A DNA stretch of 64,000 bases from Flavobacterium johnsoniae UW101 (GCF_000016645.1 NC_009441.1:1240001-1304000); one strand, 5' to 3'. Shown: positions 24,035-34,321, counted from the first letter of the stretch. Made by a program: numbers and translations. Notes: generated by a model from the sequence alone, not told the origin.

Positions 24035-25726
24035 ATGAAAAATTATGTCATAGGATTAGACTACGGAACAGATTCTGTTCGTGCGGTTCTTATAGATACT
24101 GAAAATGGGCAGGAATTGGCATCCAATGTTTCTCATTACAAAAGATGGAAAAATAAGCAGTATTGCGACGCATCCATAAATCAATTTCGTCAGCATCCTT
24201 TAGATCATATCGAGGGCTTAGAAATTACGATTCAAACCGTTATTAAAGAAAGCAAAGTTGATCCAAAACTAGTACGAGGAATTTGTATTGATACAACAGG
24301 ATCTTCTCCGGTTCCGGTTACTAAAGACGGAACACCGCTCGCTCTAACAAAAGGTTTTGAAGAAAATCCAAATGCCATGATGGTGTTATGGAAAGATCAT
24401 ACAGCAATAAATGAAGCAAACGAAATCAACGAACTGGCAGTTAGCTGGGGCGGAGAAGATGTTACCAAATATGTTGGAGGAATTTATTCATCTGAATGGT
24501 TTTGGGCAAAAATTCTTCATATAGCAAGACAAGACGAAGCGGTTAGAAACGCAGCACACACCTGGATGGAGCACTGCGATTTAATGACGTATTTGTTAAT
24601 TGAAGATAAAGATTTAAAAACCTTCAAAAGAAGTCGTTGTGCAGCAGGACATAAAGCTATGTGGCACACAGACTGGAACGGATTACCGCCAGTTGAATTT
24701 TTAGAAAAATTACATCCGTATTTAGCGCAGCTTCGCGGTAACTTATATGATGAAACATATACATCAGATTTATCAGCAGGAAAACTAAGCCAGGAATGGG
24801 CAGATCGTTTAGGACTTTCGATAGAAACAGTTGTGGCTGTTGGAACTTTCGACGCGCACTCAGGAGCAGTTGGAGCTAAAATCGAAGAAAATACTTTAGT
24901 CCGCGTTATGGGAACTTCAACTTGTGATATTCTGGTTGGTTCTTATGATGAGGTTGGAACAAAAACAGTTAGAGGAATCTGCGGACAAGTTGACGGTTCT
25001 GTTATTCCGGGCTTTATTGGTTTAGAAGCAGGACAATCTGCTTTTGGAGATTTATTGGCTTGGTACAAAGAACTTTTAATGTGGCCAACAGAACATTTAT
25101 TAGGAACTTCTTCTGTTTTAAATGATGCTCAAAAAGAACAGTTAAGAGAAGAATTCAGCGATAAATTAATTGTTGAATTAACGAAAGAAGCAGAGAAAAT
25201 TCCCGTTTCAGAAAGTCTTCCAATTGCTTTGGACTGGATTAACGGGCGACGAACTCCAGATGCAAATCAGGAATTAAAAAGTGCTATTTCGAACCTTTCT
25301 TTAGGAACAAAAGCGCCTCATATTTTTAAAGCTTTAGTAAACGCAATTTGTTTTGGAGCGAAGAAAATTGTAGACCGTTTTGAAGAGGAAGGTGTAAAAA
25401 TCGACAGCGTAATCGGAATTGGCGGTGTGGCGAGAAAATCTCCTTTTATCATGCAGACTTTGGCTAATGTTTTAAACAAGCCAATTAAAATTGCTGCTTC
25501 AGACCAAACTCCGGCTTTAGGTGCAGCAATCTATGCAGCCGTTGCTGCTGGAATTTATCCAAATGTAATCGAAGCAAGCCAGAAAATCGGAAGTGATTTT
25601 GACGGAGAATATTTCCCTCAGACAGATAAAGTAGAAGCATATCACAAACTGCTTTTAGCTTACGAACAATTAAGCGCTTTTGCAGATCCAAACCTTAAAA
25701 TATCGCAGCATGAGTTCTCTTTATAA
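24035..25726 (+). CDS. araB: L-ribulokinase
   Basis: A 563-aa FGGY-family kinase. The N-terminal ATPase motif GLDYGTDSVRAVLID starts at residue 7; the C-terminal GIGGVARKSPFIMQTLANVLNKPI is the second family signature. Length matches ribulokinase (about 560 aa). It phosphorylates L-ribulose. It is the first gene of araB-araD-araA and overlaps araD by 17 nt. Controlled by the palindrome-containing promoter just upstream. Confidence 0.96.
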   Translation: MKNYVIGLDYGTDSVRAVLIDTENGQELASNVSHYKRWKNKQYCDASINQFRQHPLDHIEGLEITIQTVIKESKVDPKLVRGICIDTTGSSPVPVTKDGTPLALTKGFEENPNAMMVLWKDHTAINEANEINELAVSWGGEDVTKYVGGIYSSEWFWAKILHIARQDEAVRNAAHTWMEHCDLMTYLLIEDKDLKTFKRSRCAAGHKAMWHTDWNGLPPVEFLEKLHPYLAQLRGNLYDETYTSDLSAGKLSQEWADRLGLSIETVVAVGTFDAHSGAVGAKIEENTLVRVMGTSTCDILVGSYDEVGTKTVRGICGQVDGSVIPGFIGLEAGQSAFGDLLAWYKELLMWPTEHLLGTSSVLNDAQKEQLREEFSDKLIVELTKEAEKIPVSESLPIALDWINGRRTPDANQELKSAISNLSLGTKAPHIFKALVNAICFGAKKIVDRFEEEGVKIDSVIGIGGVARKSPFIMQTLANVLNKPIKIAASDQTPALGAAIYAAVAAGIYPNVIEASQKIGSDFDGEYFPQTDKVEAYHKLLLAYEQLSAFADPNLKISQHEFSL

Positions 25727-26411
25727 AGATTTAAAACAAGAATGTTACGAAGCCAACATGCAGTTAAATGCATTGAATTTGGTAGTGTACACTTTTGGAA
25801 ATGTAAGTGCCGTAGACAGAAAAAATGGTGTTTTTGCCATTAAACCAAGCGGTGTTCCTTACGAAGATTTAAAACCGGAAGATATTGTAATTGTCGATTT
25901 TGACAACAATGTAATCGAAGGCACAATGCGTCCGTCATCAGACACTAAAACGCATGCTTATTTATACAAACACTGGCCAAATATTGGAGGAGTTGCACAT
26001 ACACACGCAACCTATTCTGTGGCTTGGGCACAATCTCAATTGGATATTCCAATTTTCGGAACAACGCATGCCGATCATTTAACTGCTGACATTCCGTGTG
26101 CGCCACCAATGGCTGATTCTCTTATCGAAGGAAACTACGAACACAATACTGGAATTCAAATTCTGGATTGTTTCAAAGAAAAAAATCTTTCTTATGAAGA
26201 AGTAGAAATGATTTTGATTGGAAATCATGGTCCATTTGCATGGGGAAAAAATGCAGCAAAAGCAGTTTATAACAGCAAGGTTCTGGAAGTTGTGGCCGAA
26301 ATGGCATATCTGACTTTGCAAATAAACCCAAACGCGCCAAGATTAAAAGATTCATTAATAAAGAAACATTACAATCGTAAACACGGAAAAGATTCGTATT
26401 ACGGACAGTAA
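25710..26411 (+). CDS. araD: L-ribulose-5-phosphate 4-epimerase
   Basis: 233 aa, the usual length, when started at ATG 25710 (MSSLYKDLKQECYEAN); this start lies inside the last codons of araB, so translation is coupled. Class II aldolase/epimerase zinc site residues are visible in HTHATYSVAWAQ and IPIFGTTHADHL, with GNVSAVDR near the start. It converts L-ribulose-5-phosphate to D-xylulose-5-phosphate, which enters the pentose phosphate pathway. A longer frame beginning at a TTG further upstream would only add araB-overlapping sequence. Confidence 0.95.
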   Translation: MSSLYKDLKQECYEANMQLNALNLVVYTFGNVSAVDRKNGVFAIKPSGVPYEDLKPEDIVIVDFDNNVIEGTMRPSSDTKTHAYLYKHWPNIGGVAHTHATYSVAWAQSQLDIPIFGTTHADHLTADIPCAPPMADSLIEGNYEHNTGIQILDCFKEKNLSYEEVEMILIGNHGPFAWGKNAAKAVYNSKVLEVVAEMAYLTLQINPNAPRLKDSLIKKHYNRKHGKDSYYGQ

Positions 26412-26534
26412 TGATTTTAGATTTTAGATTAAAGAAAATAGAATAAAGAACAAAGAGAAAAGATTTTCGTTAATCGTGGATTTTTAGACAAAGAAAAACG
26501 ATTTGACGATTAAACAAATAAACGATTAAACAAC

Positions 26535-28043
26535 ATGATAGATATATCTCAAAAAGAAGTATGGTTTGTAGTAGGAAGCCAAGAATTATACGGTGAAGAA
26601 ACACTAAGAAAAGTAGCAGAACATTCACAGATTATTGCAAAAGGATTAGACGCTTCGTCTTCAATTCCGGTAAAAGTGGTTTACAAAGATGTGGTAAAAT
26701 CGCCTTCGCAGATTTTAGATGTTTGTCTGGCGGCAAACTCTGCTAAAAATTGTATCGGAATTATTGCCTGGATGCATACTTTTTCACCTGCAAAAATGTG
26801 GATTGGCGGTTTAAATATTCTTAAAAAACCATTATGTCATTTACATACACAATACAATGCTGAAATTCCGTGGGGATCTATCGACATGGATTTCATGAAC
26901 TTAAACCAATCGGCTCACGGAGATCGTGAATTTGGTTTTATCATGTCAAGATTACGCAAAAAACGTAAAGTTGTGGTTGGACACTGGGAAGATCAAAGAG
27001 TTCAAAAACAATTAGGAATCTGGTCAAGAGTGGTTCTTGGATGGGACGAACTTCAAAACTTAAAAGTAGCTCGTATTGGAGATAATATGCGTGAAGTTGC
27101 CGTAACGGAAGGAGACAAAGTAGAAGCTCAAATTCGTTTTGGAATGTCTGTAAACGGATACGATTCTTCAGATGTTACCAAACATATCGAGAAAGTAACA
27201 GATAAACAATTAGCTGATTTATTAGCAGTTTATGAGTCTTCTTATAACTTAACAGATTCTTTAAAAGAAGGGGGAGCGCAAAGAAGTTCTTTGGTTGAAG
27301 CGGCAAAAATCGAATTAGGATTAAGAGCTTTCCTTGAAGAAGGAGGATTTGGTGCTTTTACAGATACATTTGAAAACCTTGGAGTTTGGAAACAATTACC
27401 AGGAATCGCAACACAAAGATTAATGGCCGATGGTTACGGTTTTGGAGGCGAAGGAGATTGGAAAACCGCTGCAATGGTAAGAGCTTTAAAAGTAATGTGT
27501 ATTGGTCTTGAAGGCGGAACTTCTTTCATGGAAGATTATACGTATAATTTCACACCTCAAAAATCGTATGTTTTAGGTTCTCACATGTTGGAAATCTGCC
27601 CATCGATTGCTGATGGAAAACCTTCTTGTGAAGTGCACCCATTAGGAATTGGCGGAAAAGAAGATCCGGCTCGTTTGGTATTTAATTCGCCTGCAGGTGA
27701 TGCGATCAATGTATCTTTGGTTGATATGGGAACTCGTTTCCGTTTAATTGTAAACGAAGTAGAAGCAGTTAAACCAATGGCAGAATTACCAAAACTTCCT
27801 GTAGCACGCGTTCTTTGGGATTGTAAGCCAAATTTAGAAGTTGCAGCAACAGCCTGGATTCTTGCCGGAGGAGCGCACCACACGGTTTACAGCCAGTCAA
27901 TCACAACAGAATATATGGAAGATTTCGCAGATATTGCTGGAATTGAGTTGTTAGTTATAGACGAAAAAACAACCGTAAGAGAGTTTAAAGATAAGATTAA
28001 TGCTAACGAAGCGTATTTCCATTTGTTTCAGCATGGACTTTAA
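26535..28043 (+). CDS. araA: L-arabinose isomerase
   Basis: A 502-aa protein matching AraA in length and motifs: [15 protein letters not shown] at the N-terminus, [31 protein letters not shown], and the metal-binding Glu/His residues in [27 protein letters not shown] and [10 protein letters not shown]. It isomerises L-arabinose to L-ribulose. It follows araD after 123 nt containing A-rich quasi-repeats (ACGATTAAACAAATAAACG) but no terminator, so it is probably cotranscribed with araBD. Confidence 0.97.
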   Translation: MIDISQKEVWFVVGSQELYGEETLRKVAEHSQIIAKGLDASSSIPVKVVYKDVVKSPSQILDVCLAANSAKNCIGIIAWMHTFSPAKMWIGGLNILKKPLCHLHTQYNAEIPWGSIDMDFMNLNQSAHGDREFGFIMSRLRKKRKVVVGHWEDQRVQKQLGIWSRVVLGWDELQNLKVARIGDNMREVAVTEGDKVEAQIRFGMSVNGYDSSDVTKHIEKVTDKQLADLLAVYESSYNLTDSLKEGGAQRSSLVEAAKIELGLRAFLEEGGFGAFTDTFENLGVWKQLPGIATQRLMADGYGFGGEGDWKTAAMVRALKVMCIGLEGGTSFMEDYTYNFTPQKSYVLGSHMLEICPSIADGKPSCEVHPLGIGGKEDPARLVFNSPAGDAINVSLVDMGTRFRLIVNEVEAVKPMAELPKLPVARVLWDCKPNLEVAATAWILAGGAHHTVYSQSITTEYMEDFADIAGIELLVIDEKTTVREFKDKINANEAYFHLFQHGL

Positions 28044-28150
28044 ATTAGTCAAAAGCCGAAAGTCATAAAGTCCGAAAGTTTTAGTTACTTTGGAGAAAAG
28101 ACTTATGACTTTTGATTTTAAGACTTTACTAACTTAAAAAATTATCATTT

Positions 28151-29329
28151 ATGAATGTATTAAAACGTTGTATTTTTGGAATCGGCCTGTTAAGTCTGGC
28201 TTTGGTTTCAGTTCAATGCAAAAACGATAAAAAAATGGATTCGACAGTTTCAGATCAAAAAGCAGCAGTAACAATTGAAAAATCTTCTTATGGAACAACT
28301 TCAAAAGGAGAAAAAGTAGATAGTTATAAATTGAAAAACCAAAATGGGATGGAGGTTGACATCATCACTTTTGGCGGAAGAATTACAGATTTAAAAGTAC
28401 CAAATAAAGAGGGTGTTTCAGAAAATGTTGTAATTGGATTTAGTTCTTTGGCACAATACGAAAAAGAAAACCCGTTTTTTGGAGCTTTAATTGGAAGATA
28501 CGGAAACCGAATTGCTAAAGGTAAATTTACTTTAGAAGGAAAAGAATATCAATTAGCGATAAACAATGCGCCAAATGCTTTGCACGGTGGACCTCAGGGA
28601 TATTTCAATGTGGTTTGGAAAGCAGATGAGGTTAAATCTGGCGAAACAGCTTCTTTAAAATTATCTTATTTAAGTAAAGATATGGAAGAAGGATATCCTG
28701 GAAACCTTAAAGTTTTTGTGACTTATACATTAACAAATGATAATCAGTTAGAAGTTTTATATGAAGCGACGACTGATAAAACAACGGTTGTGAACTTAAC
28801 ACAGCATTCATATTTCAATTTATCAGGAGATTTTACAAAAACAATCTTAGATCACGAATTGACTTTAAATGCAGATAAAATTGTTCCGGTTGATGCGACT
28901 TTGATTCCAACAGGAAAATTAGAAGATGTTGCTAATACACCTTTCGATTTTAGAAAACCAAAGTTAATTGGAAAAGATATCGAAGCTAAAAACGAACAAT
29001 TAGAAAAAGGAAAAGGTTACGATCATTGCTGGGTATTAAATAATCCGGAAAAAGGAAAAACAATTATTGCAAAAGTATACCACGCACCAAGCGGAAGAGT
29101 TTTGGAAGTAACAACTGACGAACCTGGAATTCAGTTTTACTCAGGAAATTTCCTTGACGGAACTTTGCCAACGCCAAACGGAGGAACTTTTGCTCACAGA
29201 ACAGGATTGTGTCTGGAAACAGAACACTATCCAGATTCTCCAAACCAGAAAAATTTCCCAACAACGGTTTTAAACCCGGGAGAAAATTATAAAACTAAAA
29301 CTACTTTTAAATTCTCGGTAAAAAAATAG
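28151..29329 (+). CDS. galM: Aldose 1-epimerase, lipoprotein (arabinose operon)
   Basis: A 392-aa aldose epimerase with an N-terminal lipoprotein-type signal (ending LVSVQC, Cys about residue 23), so it is expected on the periplasmic or outer-membrane side. Catalytic His is in NLTQHSYFNLSG and Glu in GLCLETEHYPDSPNQ. It probably interconverts anomers of sugars released by the arabinofuranosidase before uptake. It is distinct from the cytoplasmic galM at 18537. The 107 nt before it contain imperfect inverted quasi-repeats (AAAGTCATAAAGTC ... GACTTATGACTTT). A terminator follows, closing the arabinose operon. Confidence 0.92.
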   Translation: MNVLKRCIFGIGLLSLALVSVQCKNDKKMDSTVSDQKAAVTIEKSSYGTTSKGEKVDSYKLKNQNGMEVDIITFGGRITDLKVPNKEGVSENVVIGFSSLAQYEKENPFFGALIGRYGNRIAKGKFTLEGKEYQLAINNAPNALHGGPQGYFNVVWKADEVKSGETASLKLSYLSKDMEEGYPGNLKVFVTYTLTNDNQLEVLYEATTDKTTVVNLTQHSYFNLSGDFTKTILDHELTLNADKIVPVDATLIPTGKLEDVANTPFDFRKPKLIGKDIEAKNEQLEKGKGYDHCWVLNNPEKGKTIIAKVYHAPSGRVLEVTTDEPGIQFYSGNFLDGTLPTPNGGTFAHRTGLCLETEHYPDSPNQKNFPTTVLNPGENYKTKTTFKFSVKK

Positions 29330-29363
29330 TTTTAGAATTTGTTTATTAGTTCAATTCTCTAAG

Positions 29364-29397
29364 AAACCTCGAAAAGTAAGACTTTCGAGGTTTTTTT
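29364..29397 (+). terminator. Terminator of the arabinose operon
   Basis: Perfect 11-bp stem AAACCTCGAAA / TTTCGAGGTTT, 8-nt loop, followed by TTTT. It lies 35 nt after the epimerase stop. Confidence 0.9.
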
Positions 29398-29458
29398 ATT
29401 TGAAAACTATTTTGTTAGCAAAACTGTTTTTTTAACCTAGTTTGTGTCATTTGATTCT

Positions 29459-29466
29459 TATATTTG
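29459..29466 (+). promoter_or_regulatory. Promoter -7 box of the T9SS surface protein gene
   Basis: TATATTTG matches TAnnTTTG and lies 51 nt upstream of the start codon. A TTTG occurs at 29441-29444, closer than the usual -33 position, so the upstream element is uncertain. Confidence 0.5.
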
Positions 29467-29517
29467 AATTTAATTATCAAACCTAAAATTTAAAAGAGAG
29501 GGGCAAAAATTACTTAA

Positions 29518-32500
29518 ATGAAACTCATTACGAATCAAAAAAGCAAATTTAATACAGCAATTTCGTTTTTATTTTTTCTATTTTTTCAACAGTCATATGC
29601 GCAAATAACATTGACCAATAATATTGGGACAACTCTTGTTAAAACTGATATGTATTCTTGCAAAGATGATGAAAGCTGGTCAAGAGTATTTAAATTATCA
29701 GATTTTGGTATAAAACCAAATGAACAATTTATTATTAAATCAGGACAGGTTGGAATTGCAAAATCGGATGTTGGTGCAAATTTGTCATTTTCAGTTTATA
29801 TTGTTGACGACAGATTTCCTGAGCTTTTTAGAACTTATTTTGAAAAACCATTACTTGGATCTAGAGCCCTTATACCAACAAAAACCATTCATGGAAATCC
29901 AGAATTGATGCAAATAGATTTTGATGAACCAATTATTGTTCCAGCTGGAGTTGAAAAAATTCTGGTAATGGTGGGTAAGGGAAAAGATTATACTAATTAC
30001 ACATCGTCAGAAGTTTTTGTAGCAGGTACGCAGCAAGATAACGGAGATTCTTGGTATTTAGGTTGTGATAAAACGCTTCCTTTTTCCCGTACTACAGATT
30101 TAACCATCCCTGTTCCAAATGCAAATTTTTACATCACAGTAACGGGTGAAGTATTTGATTCAAAAAGTTCAGGTTCAGTTACACGCATCTCTCATAACAT
30201 TTGTGATGATTTAGTGAAGACAGACATGTATGGCTGTTATGGATCAACTTATTATTGGGCTAGAGATTTTAACCTGAAAGATTTTGGCATATCATCTAAT
30301 GAAGAATTCACTATTACTTCTGGGCAGGTTGGGGTTAATAATACAGCATGGGGGGCCACTGTTAGTTTTAATATTTATAAAATTGACGATAATTTTCCAG
30401 CTTCTTTTTCAGAAACGAATTTAATTGGAAGCAGTCAAATTATAGATGTTCCTCCAGCTATAGGTTATAATTCTCAAATAATCCAAATAGATTTTAACAC
30501 CCCAATTAAAATACCTGCAGGTGTTGAAAAAATACTAGTTGAAGTTAAAAAAGGCAGTAATCCTGTGTTAGGCAGTGGATCACAAGTTGCTTTTATAGCC
30601 GGCTCAGCACAAGACAATGGTGTTTCATGGTTTAGAGGCTGTAGTCGTTCGCCTGATATTGGATATAATAAATATTTCTCTACCGTTGATGACGGAATAC
30701 AAAATGCTAATTTCTACATAAATGTAACGGGAAATGTAAAAAATGTTTCGAACCATTTTGAAATGAATTTTTCAAATATATGCTCAGAATTTTTAAAAGA
30801 ATTCAGTATTGATGATCAGTCAAAAGTAGCTTCAGTCGAATGGAATTTTGGAGATCCTGCTTCTGGGGCGGATAATATATCTACAGATTTATCTCCTTTT
30901 CATGATTTTTCGGCAGATGGAAAATATACTGTCACAGCAAAGGTTACAGGTAAAGATGGAACTGTTGAAAATTTATCGGAAACAATAAATGCAAAAGAAC
31001 CTCCAAAAGCTTATGGGATTAATAATATCTATGCTTGCGAAGATGTAGCTGGAACAGGTATTTCAAAATCATTCGATGTTTCGGCAGTTATGCAGCAAGT
31101 TTTAGGAGGACAAACAGATAAAGATGTTTCTTTTATAGATGGTAACGGAAAGAAATATAGTTCTCTGCCAAATCCGTTCACCAATACGATTAAAGATAGA
31201 GAAACTATAACAATAAGAGTAAGTCATAAAGATAATTTATGTTGTTATTCTGAAACTACATTTGACTTAATTGTAAATCCATTGCCAAATTTGTCAACAG
31301 TCAGCGATTTAATCGTTTGTGATAACGGAAATAGTTTTGCACAGTTTAATTTAAAGTCCGTTGAAACTACAATTTTAGGAATCTCGACAGACTTAAACGT
31401 TGAATTTTATCATCAAAACGGACAAAAAATATCGGGTTCTTTAAATGCAGTTACGAATTTAATCGCAAAAGAAGAAATTATTAAAGTAAGAGCGATCAAT
31501 ACCAATACGAACTGTTATAACGAATCAACATTTAAGTTAATAGTAAGTCCGGTGCCTGTAGCAAATTCTTTGCAGGAGTTAGTAGGTTGCGATGATAATA
31601 ATGATGGCATTTCGGAATACTTTGATACTTCAAATATTGAATCTGCTGTTTTGGGAAATCAACAAGGAATGAAAGTTTCTTATGTTGACAGCAATGGAAA
31701 TCCATTAATAAGTCCGTTACCTAATCCATACACAAATATTATTAAGAATCAAGACTTTATAAAAGTCAGAGTAACTAATAATCTAACCAATTGTTATGCA
31801 GAAACAGCATTAATTTTAAAAACATCTTCACAACCAAGCATAAATAAACCGTCAAACAAATATGCGTGTGATGAAGGAAATGGTTTTGCAACTTTTGATT
31901 TGTCCAATTTAACAGCCGAAATTATAGGAAATCAAACAGGGCTTAAAGTGATGTATTTTGACGCTAACGGAAATTCGTTGCCAAGTCCGCTACCGGCTTT
32001 ATTTCAAAACACTCACGCAAAATCACAAACAATAAAAATAAGAGTAGAGAATGAAATAAATAGACTTTGCAATTCTGAAACAAGTTTAGACTTATTCGTA
32101 AATGATCTGCCAACAGTAATGATTGAAAAAACTTATTTTTTGTGCAATTTGGAAGCTTCTTTGCATGTAAATGTTGCTAATAATTTAGACAGTTATACCT
32201 GGAAGTTCAATGATACAGATATTGTTTCAAATACATACGAAGCCGATTTAATTAATGCAGGAAAATATACGTTGACAGTTGGTAAAATTCAAAATGATAT
32301 TTATTGTGAAAACAAATTTGAGTTCGAATTAGTAAGATCCGTTTTGCCAACAATCAAACAAATAAGATATCAGGAATTATCAGATAATAATTTTATTGAA
32401 ATTATTCCAACAACAGATGGAAGTCTGGAATATTCTATAGACGGAATAAATTATCAGAATAGCAATTATTTTTCTAATATTCAGGGTGGAACTTATGTGG

Positions 32501-32811
32501 TATATTTAAGAGATAAAGAAGGATGTGGACAGGATTCAAAAGAAGTTACCGTAATTGATTATCCAAAATTCTTTACTCCAAATAATGACGGATATAATGA
32601 TTTTTGGCATATAAAAAACACGAGTAAATTTCCAAATTCTAAAATATCAATATTTGATAGATATGGTAAATTAATAAAAGAACTCTTTGCAAATGATCAT
32701 GGATGGGATGGTTTTTATAATGGAAGTCAAATGCCAGCAGACGATTACTGGTTTAAGGCTAATTTTAATGAAAACATTAATTTTTCGGGTCATTTTTCTT
32801 TAAAAAGATAA
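29518..32811 (+). CDS. Large T9SS type B surface protein with duplicated modules
   Basis: 1097 aa with signal peptide (residues 1-29, ending QQSYAQ). Order of parts: two homologous ~190-aa modules starting near residues 39 and 231 (LVKTDMYSC..., LVKTDMYGC...; both with FTI/FII-SGQVG and IPAGVEKILV); a PKD-like domain about 415-500 (EWNFGDPASGADN); four ~90-aa Cys-starting repeats near 507, 601, 691 and 784 (CDDNNDG..., each with a DV/NV-FID/YVDSNG-like core and a second Cys); and a C-terminal type B sorting domain from about 1016 (FFTPNNDGYNDFWHI, IFDRYGKLI, DYWFKANF). The protein is exported by the type IX system to the cell surface; adhesion or polymer binding is likely. The duplicated N-terminal modules are not a family I can name. 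Confidence 0.92.
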   Translation: MKLITNQKSKFNTAISFLFFLFFQQSYAQITLTNNIGTTLVKTDMYSCKDDESWSRVFKLSDFGIKPNEQFIIKSGQVGIAKSDVGANLSFSVYIVDDRFPELFRTYFEKPLLGSRALIPTKTIHGNPELMQIDFDEPIIVPAGVEKILVMVGKGKDYTNYTSSEVFVAGTQQDNGDSWYLGCDKTLPFSRTTDLTIPVPNANFYITVTGEVFDSKSSGSVTRISHNICDDLVKTDMYGCYGSTYYWARDFNLKDFGISSNEEFTITSGQVGVNNTAWGATVSFNIYKIDDNFPASFSETNLIGSSQIIDVPPAIGYNSQIIQIDFNTPIKIPAGVEKILVEVKKGSNPVLGSGSQVAFIAGSAQDNGVSWFRGCSRSPDIGYNKYFSTVDDGIQNANFYINVTGNVKNVSNHFEMNFSNICSEFLKEFSIDDQSKVASVEWNFGDPASGADNISTDLSPFHDFSADGKYTVTAKVTGKDGTVENLSETINAKEPPKAYGINNIYACEDVAGTGISKSFDVSAVMQQVLGGQTDKDVSFIDGNGKKYSSLPNPFTNTIKDRETITIRVSHKDNLCCYSETTFDLIVNPLPNLSTVSDLIVCDNGNSFAQFNLKSVETTILGISTDLNVEFYHQNGQKISGSLNAVTNLIAKEEIIKVRAINTNTNCYNESTFKLIVSPVPVANSLQELVGCDDNNDGISEYFDTSNIESAVLGNQQGMKVSYVDSNGNPLISPLPNPYTNIIKNQDFIKVRVTNNLTNCYAETALILKTSSQPSINKPSNKYACDEGNGFATFDLSNLTAEIIGNQTGLKVMYFDANGNSLPSPLPALFQNTHAKSQTIKIRVENEINRLCNSETSLDLFVNDLPTVMIEKTYFLCNLEASLHVNVANNLDSYTWKFNDTDIVSNTYEADLINAGKYTLTVGKIQNDIYCENKFEFELVRSVLPTIKQIRYQELSDNNFIEIIPTTDGSLEYSIDGINYQNSNYFSNIQGGTYVVYLRDKEGCGQDSKEVTVIDYPKFFTPNNDGYNDFWHIKNTSKFPNSKISIFDRYGKLIKELFANDHGWDGFYNGSQMPADDYWFKANFNENINFSGHFSLKR

Positions 32812-32837
32812 AATTTAAAAAGAGAAATATTAAGGAG

Positions 32838-33302
32838 ATGGCATTCAAACATTTATTCAAAGCAGTGTTAAACTGGACTTCAAAAAAAGAAGTTTCGTCT
32901 TTAAAAATCTATAGTAAGAACCATCAGGTAAAAATTGAAGGAAAACCAATTTTAGAAGTTTCAGCAGCAAAAGCATTCAAAGGAGACCCGGAGTTATATA
33001 ATCCGGAAGATTTATTGTTAAGCAGTTTGGTTTCCTGCCACATGATGTCATATTTATATATATGTTCTCAAAACGGAATAGAAGTTCTTGAATATTTAGA
33101 CAACGCAGAAGCAACTTTGGAAGTAAATCCAGACGGAAGCGGGCGTTTTGTTGAGGTAAAATTATTTCCAAAAGTGAAAATCTCAAATTCAGACCAAATA
33201 GAATTGGCTTTGAATTTACACTTTAAAGCAAACCAATTATGTTTTATAGCTAATTCCTGCAATTTTCCTGTTTTGCATGAAGCGAGTTGTGAAGTGTTAT
33301 AA
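32838..33302 (+). CDS. OsmC family protein
   Basis: A 154-aa OsmC/Ohr-fold protein. The two redox cysteines are visible: one in LLLSSLVSCHMMSYLY and one in FIANSCNFPVLHEASC. The family reduces organic hydroperoxides with this Cys pair. A strong Shine-Dalgarno (TAAGGAG) lies just before the ATG at 32838, unlike most genes here, where such sites are weak. It follows the large surface protein by 26 nt and may be cotranscribed with it, although no functional link is apparent. Confidence 0.9.
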   Translation: MAFKHLFKAVLNWTSKKEVSSLKIYSKNHQVKIEGKPILEVSAAKAFKGDPELYNPEDLLLSSLVSCHMMSYLYICSQNGIEVLEYLDNAEATLEVNPDGSGRFVEVKLFPKVKISNSDQIELALNLHFKANQLCFIANSCNFPVLHEASCEVL

Positions 33303-33364
33303 AAAAATAAGCTGACTCAGATTGAGAAAGCTTATTAATTTATTGTTGAGATTTATATCTAAAT

Positions 33365-33784
33365 TTATTTATTGAATAGGTTTTCAAATCTTTGCATCAT
33401 TTCATCTTTCTCTTTCAACATACGCTCATATAATGAGATTTTCTCATCGTATAATTGAACAATTTTATCAAGAGGATTGAAAGAAGGCTGATAGGTAAAT
33501 CCAGAAGCAACAGCATTATCTTTGAAATCTTGGAAAGAATAAGTATTCGCAATAACATTTACAGCTTGTTCTTCGTCAAAATTCTGAAATGCTTCAACGG
33601 GAATTCTCAATGAAACGGAGATTTGCTTTAATAAATTTTCTTCGATTACATCTTTTTGCTCAAGTAAAGAGATTTTCTTTTGATTCCAATCATCTCCAAG
33701 GTCAAAAGCTAAAGCTTCTTGTTTTATTCCAAGCATTTCTCTAAAACGTTTAACGTTTCTTCCCTGATGTATTTTTTGTTCCAT
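33365..33784 (-). CDS. XRE-family helix-turn-helix protein
   Basis: A 139-aa protein. Residues 8-65 resemble a Cro/C1-type helix-turn-helix (GRNVKRFREMLGIKQEALAFDLG...KKISLLEQ...LLKQISVSLRIPVEAF). The C-terminal part is helical and charged (YDEKISLYERMLKEKDEMMQRFENLFNK), a likely short coiled coil for dimerisation. This arrangement is common in Bacteroidetes stand-alone regulators. It is flanked by OsmC (convergent) and tRNA-Leu; no obvious target is nearby. Start ATG 33782-33784. Confidence 0.85.
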   Translation of the reverse strand: MEQKIHQGRNVKRFREMLGIKQEALAFDLGDDWNQKKISLLEQKDVIEENLLKQISVSLRIPVEAFQNFDEEQAVNVIANTYSFQDFKDNAVASGFTYQPSFNPLDKIVQLYDEKISLYERMLKEKDEMMQRFENLFNK

Positions 33785-33918
33785 AATGAGTATTAATTTC
33801 CGGAAAGCTCAAAAGTAGAGCTGTTCGAATTAAAAAATCTGAGTTTCAAAGATAAAAAATATCCTGTAAAATAATCAGATATCAAAAAAATGAAGATTTG
33901 GAGAGGTATTAAAAAACG

Positions 33919-33944
33919 AAAAGCTGTCATTTTTGACAGCTTTT
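33919..33944 (-). terminator. Terminator of the tRNA-Leu gene
   Basis: Perfect 11-bp stem AAAAGCTGTCA / TGACAGCTTTT with 4-nt loop, 9 nt beyond the tRNA 3' end on the minus strand. Confidence 0.85.
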
Positions 33945-33953
33945 CCGTTAATG

Positions 33954-34033
33954 TACCCGGAGCCGGAGTCGAACCGGCACGGTTTCCCACAGGTGTTTGA
34001 GACCAGCGCGTCTACCAATTCCGCCATCCGGGC
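33954..34033 (-). tRNA. tRNA-Leu (anticodon CAA)
   Basis: Minus-strand cloverleaf of 80 nt. Acceptor stem GCCCGGA pairs with TCCGGGT (first pair G.U), D-arm GCG...CGC with GGTAGA loop, anticodon loop CTCAAAC with CAA at 33997-33999, a long variable arm (GTGGGAAACCGT) as in class II tRNAs, and T-arm GCCGG-TTCGACT-CCGGC. CCA is not encoded. One T-T mismatch is seen in the anticodon stem. Confidence 0.93.
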
Positions 34034-34117
34034 TTAGCAGACGAAAAAATAATGATAAATCAATTATTTTAACGCAATAGAATGAACCAATAATGTGCCC
34101 ATTCCTTTAACACGGTG

Positions 34118-34125
34118 CAAATGTA
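34118..34125 (-). promoter_or_regulatory. Probable tRNA-Leu promoter -7 box
   Basis: TACATTTG on the minus strand (CAAATGTA on plus), about 85 nt upstream of the mature tRNA 5' end. Gives a precursor leader of about 78 nt. No clear -33 element at ideal spacing. Confidence 0.4.
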
Positions 34126-34191
34126 AAAAATAAAATTATAAATTCTAATAAAAAATCTCAAATATTTACTTTCAGTGTTCGATTAATTTTA

Positions 34192-34199
34192 TAAATTTG
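34192..34199 (+). promoter_or_regulatory. Probable prs promoter -7 box
   Basis: TAAATTTG is a perfect TAnnTTTG match; transcription would start near 34206, leaving a leader of about 115 nt before ATG 34322. Confidence 0.5.
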
Positions 34200-34321
34200 C
34201 AGCTCGTTAAAACGAAGCACACACAACTAACTACATCCGAGACATTTATGCGTATTCTGCTTTATCTTAAAAGATATTGCTGGATTTTTATAAGCGTAAC
34301 GGAATAAAACAACAAATTATA

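Noticed and set aside
33793..33990. 65-codon minus-strand frame beside tRNA-Leu
   Set aside because: Its first codons are the 3' end of the tRNA read as protein and it crosses the terminator hairpin; not a gene.
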